Assembly (NCBI RefSeq): GCF_024693525.1
Contig: NZ_JAILKR010000037.1
Span: 1 to 6,432, forward strand
Length of the DNA: 6,432 bases
Direction: 5' to 3'
DNA from: Selenomonas sp.
GTDB taxonomy: Bacteria > Bacillota_C > Negativicutes > Selenomonadales > Selenomonadaceae
The stretch's first letter is position 1. The number at the start of each line of letters is the position of its first letter. A program made the position numbers and the translations under genes. Under the pieces are notes generated by a model. That model saw only the letters and a program-made list of their open reading frames with translations. It was not told the DNA's origin and ran no database searches. Positions 5,864 to 6,432 of this stretch are shown in pieces.

Positions 5864-5892
5864 AGTCTACTTTGTGGAACTGGTTTTGTCAA
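5864..5892 (-). promoter_or_regulatory. Sigma-70 promoter of the PTS-hydrolase operon
   Basis: On the minus strand a perfect TTGACA (plus positions 5887-5892), a 17-base spacer and TAGACT (5864-5869, four of six consensus bases). Predicted start near 5857, leader about 72 bases. A TATAAA further downstream is too far from the -35 (22 bases). Confidence 0.75.
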
Positions 5893-6005
5893 GAGGAAAT
5901 CACACAAAACAAGTGAAAATCCGTAAATCGAGCAGAAATAATCAGAAACAGTCAAATACATTAACTACGGCGGCCAACACACCAAAAGCCTCCCCCCTCT
6001 GTACT

Positions 6006-6321
6006 ACAAATTCCCATTTGTCCGTTCGTTATTTCGCGTTTTCCGATTCGAAGCAGCGCTTCGCCGCCACCAGGAACAGTGCCAACACTCCGCCAAGATG
6101 TTTTCCTAAACGAAATTTTTATCCGCAATACGATAAGCATAATAGCTTAAGGTGCCACCTCATCCGTCCCTGACGGGGCACCTTCCCCAGAGGGGAAGGC
6201 AGTTTTGTGCCGGCTCTAACCTAGGCGGCGGGGGAGACAGTACCATAAGCGGAGCCTTGACGTTCCGCGTGAAGCAAGAAATTTTTGCCTACGTTCTCGT
6301 TGGAAAAGCAGTTTCGTTCAA
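6006..6321 (+). repeat. Dispersed repeat, copy R2 (plus orientation)
   Basis: It has the same block order as R1 at 1-138 but in opposite orientation: AAATTCCCATTTGTC (6008-6022), the 22-base GC-rich block at 6224-6245, CAAGAAATTTTTGCC (6275-6289), and GTTGGAAAA...CAGTT (6299-6313). The 201 bases between the first two blocks, against 36 in R1, include the cloverleaf repeat, so R2 carries an insertion or R1 a deletion. Between the conserved blocks the sequences diverge. For example, R2 has a GCGGA/TCCGC hairpin (6249-6268) where R1 has the CACCGGTG palindrome (53-60). Confidence 0.65.
6149..6199. repeat. Cloverleaf-like palindromic repeat with alternative hairpins
   Basis: AAGGTGCC (6149-6156) pairs with GGCACCTT (6177-6184) and encloses CCGTC-CCT-GACGG (6164-6176). 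Overlapping it, CCTTCCCC (6181-6188) pairs with GGGGAAGG (6192-6199) over a 3-base loop. The two structures share CCTT at 6181-6184 and cannot both form fully. From memory this resembles a repeat scattered between genes in Clostridia and Negativicutes. I know of no assigned function. Confidence 0.7.
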
Positions 6322-6335
6322 GCGAAGCGCGTTTA

Positions 6336-6432
6336 ACTGTTTTCCAACTCTTAATTAAAAGGCAAAAATTTCTTGTAGCGGGTTGTCACCGGTGGAGCGT
6401 TGGTACTGTCTCCCCCGCCGCCGGCGATTTGC
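6336..6432 (-). repeat. Dispersed repeat, copy R3 (identical to 1-97, cut by window end)
   Basis: All 97 bases are identical to 1-97 in the same orientation. It sits head-to-head against R2, separated by about 15-20 bases: 6401-6422 is the exact reverse complement of 6224-6245, so R2 and R3 form a large imperfect inverted repeat. The identity runs to the last base of the window. Confidence 0.9.

Larger units (their letters stand above)
5893..6432. other. 540-base gene-free region rich in repeats
   Basis: No open frame here has a plausible start with a ribosome binding site and a recognisable product. The left part (5893-6005) is AT-rich and unstructured. The rest holds a short ACAAAT-TCCC-ATTTGT hairpin (6006-6021), a CGAAGC-AGC-GCTTCG hairpin near 6050-6065, the cloverleaf-like repeat (6149-6199) and two facing copies of the dispersed end repeat. 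A stop-to-stop frame on the minus strand (6032-6118, 29 codons, hydrophobic centre) has no good start and is not called. Confidence 0.7.

Noticed and set aside
6032..6118. 29-codon minus-strand frame with a hydrophobic centre and charged ends
   Set aside because: It has only weak internal GTG or TTG starts and no ribosome binding site, and lies within repeat-like DNA; it may be a by-product of the repeat sequence.
1..6432. Plasmid, phage or integrative element hypothesis
   Set aside because: No replication, relaxase, integrase, transposase, toxin-antitoxin or phage gene is present; all genes are metabolic or their regulators. Only the terminal repeat suggests a circle.
1..6432. CRISPR array, tRNA or rRNA
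   Set aside because: No regularly spaced direct repeats, no tRNA-like cloverleaf with a T-loop GTTCRA motif, and no rRNA signature were seen on either strand.

Overview
The window looks like chromosomal DNA from an anaerobic, low-to-mid GC Firmicute, most likely one of the Negativicutes (Selenomonas, Mitsuokella or Megamonas type). This rests on the mix of a CymR-like Rrf2 regulator beside cysK, a sugar PTS with a cre-like operator, strong GGAGG ribosome binding sites, U-tract terminators, and a cloverleaf-like repeat near the right end that I associate with such genomes. The genus is an inference; no rRNA or marker gene is present.

Layout: positions 1-138 are one copy of a dispersed repeat. 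Positions 145-1126 (minus) hold cysK with its terminator. Positions 1127-1329 are a compact divergent control region with two back-to-back sigma-70 promoters and two copies of the same inverted repeat. Positions 1330-1862 (plus) hold the Rrf2/CymR-like regulator and its terminator. Positions 1938-2335 (plus) form an independent small unit: promoter, a roughly 130-nt leader that can fold into several helices, and an unrecognised 77-residue protein. A perfect 20-bp hairpin at 2372-2414 separates it from the convergent operon. Positions 2420-5785 (minus) encode a sucrose-type operon: a PTS permease of domain order IIA-IIB-IIC, then a GH32 sucrose-6-phosphate hydrolase, driven by a promoter at 5864-5892 with a cre-like operator at its start site. 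Positions 5893-6432 contain no credible gene; they hold a cloverleaf-like repeat and two facing copies of the dispersed repeat.

How the genes work together: the PTS would import and phosphorylate sucrose (or a related fructoside), and the GH32 enzyme would split the sugar phosphate into glucose-6-phosphate and fructose. CysK makes cysteine from O-acetylserine and sulfide. The divergent Rrf2 protein is probably its sulfur-responsive regulator, and in Bacillus and Staphylococcus the equivalent regulator uses CysK itself as a partner.

Bases 1-97 are identical to bases 6336-6432. The window is therefore bounded by direct copies of a repeat, and may be a contig that closes on itself in an assembly graph. 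No replication, mobilisation or transposase gene is present, so a true plasmid is unlikely. The best candidates for something undescribed are the structured leader with its orphan small protein, and the composite repeat family at the ends.
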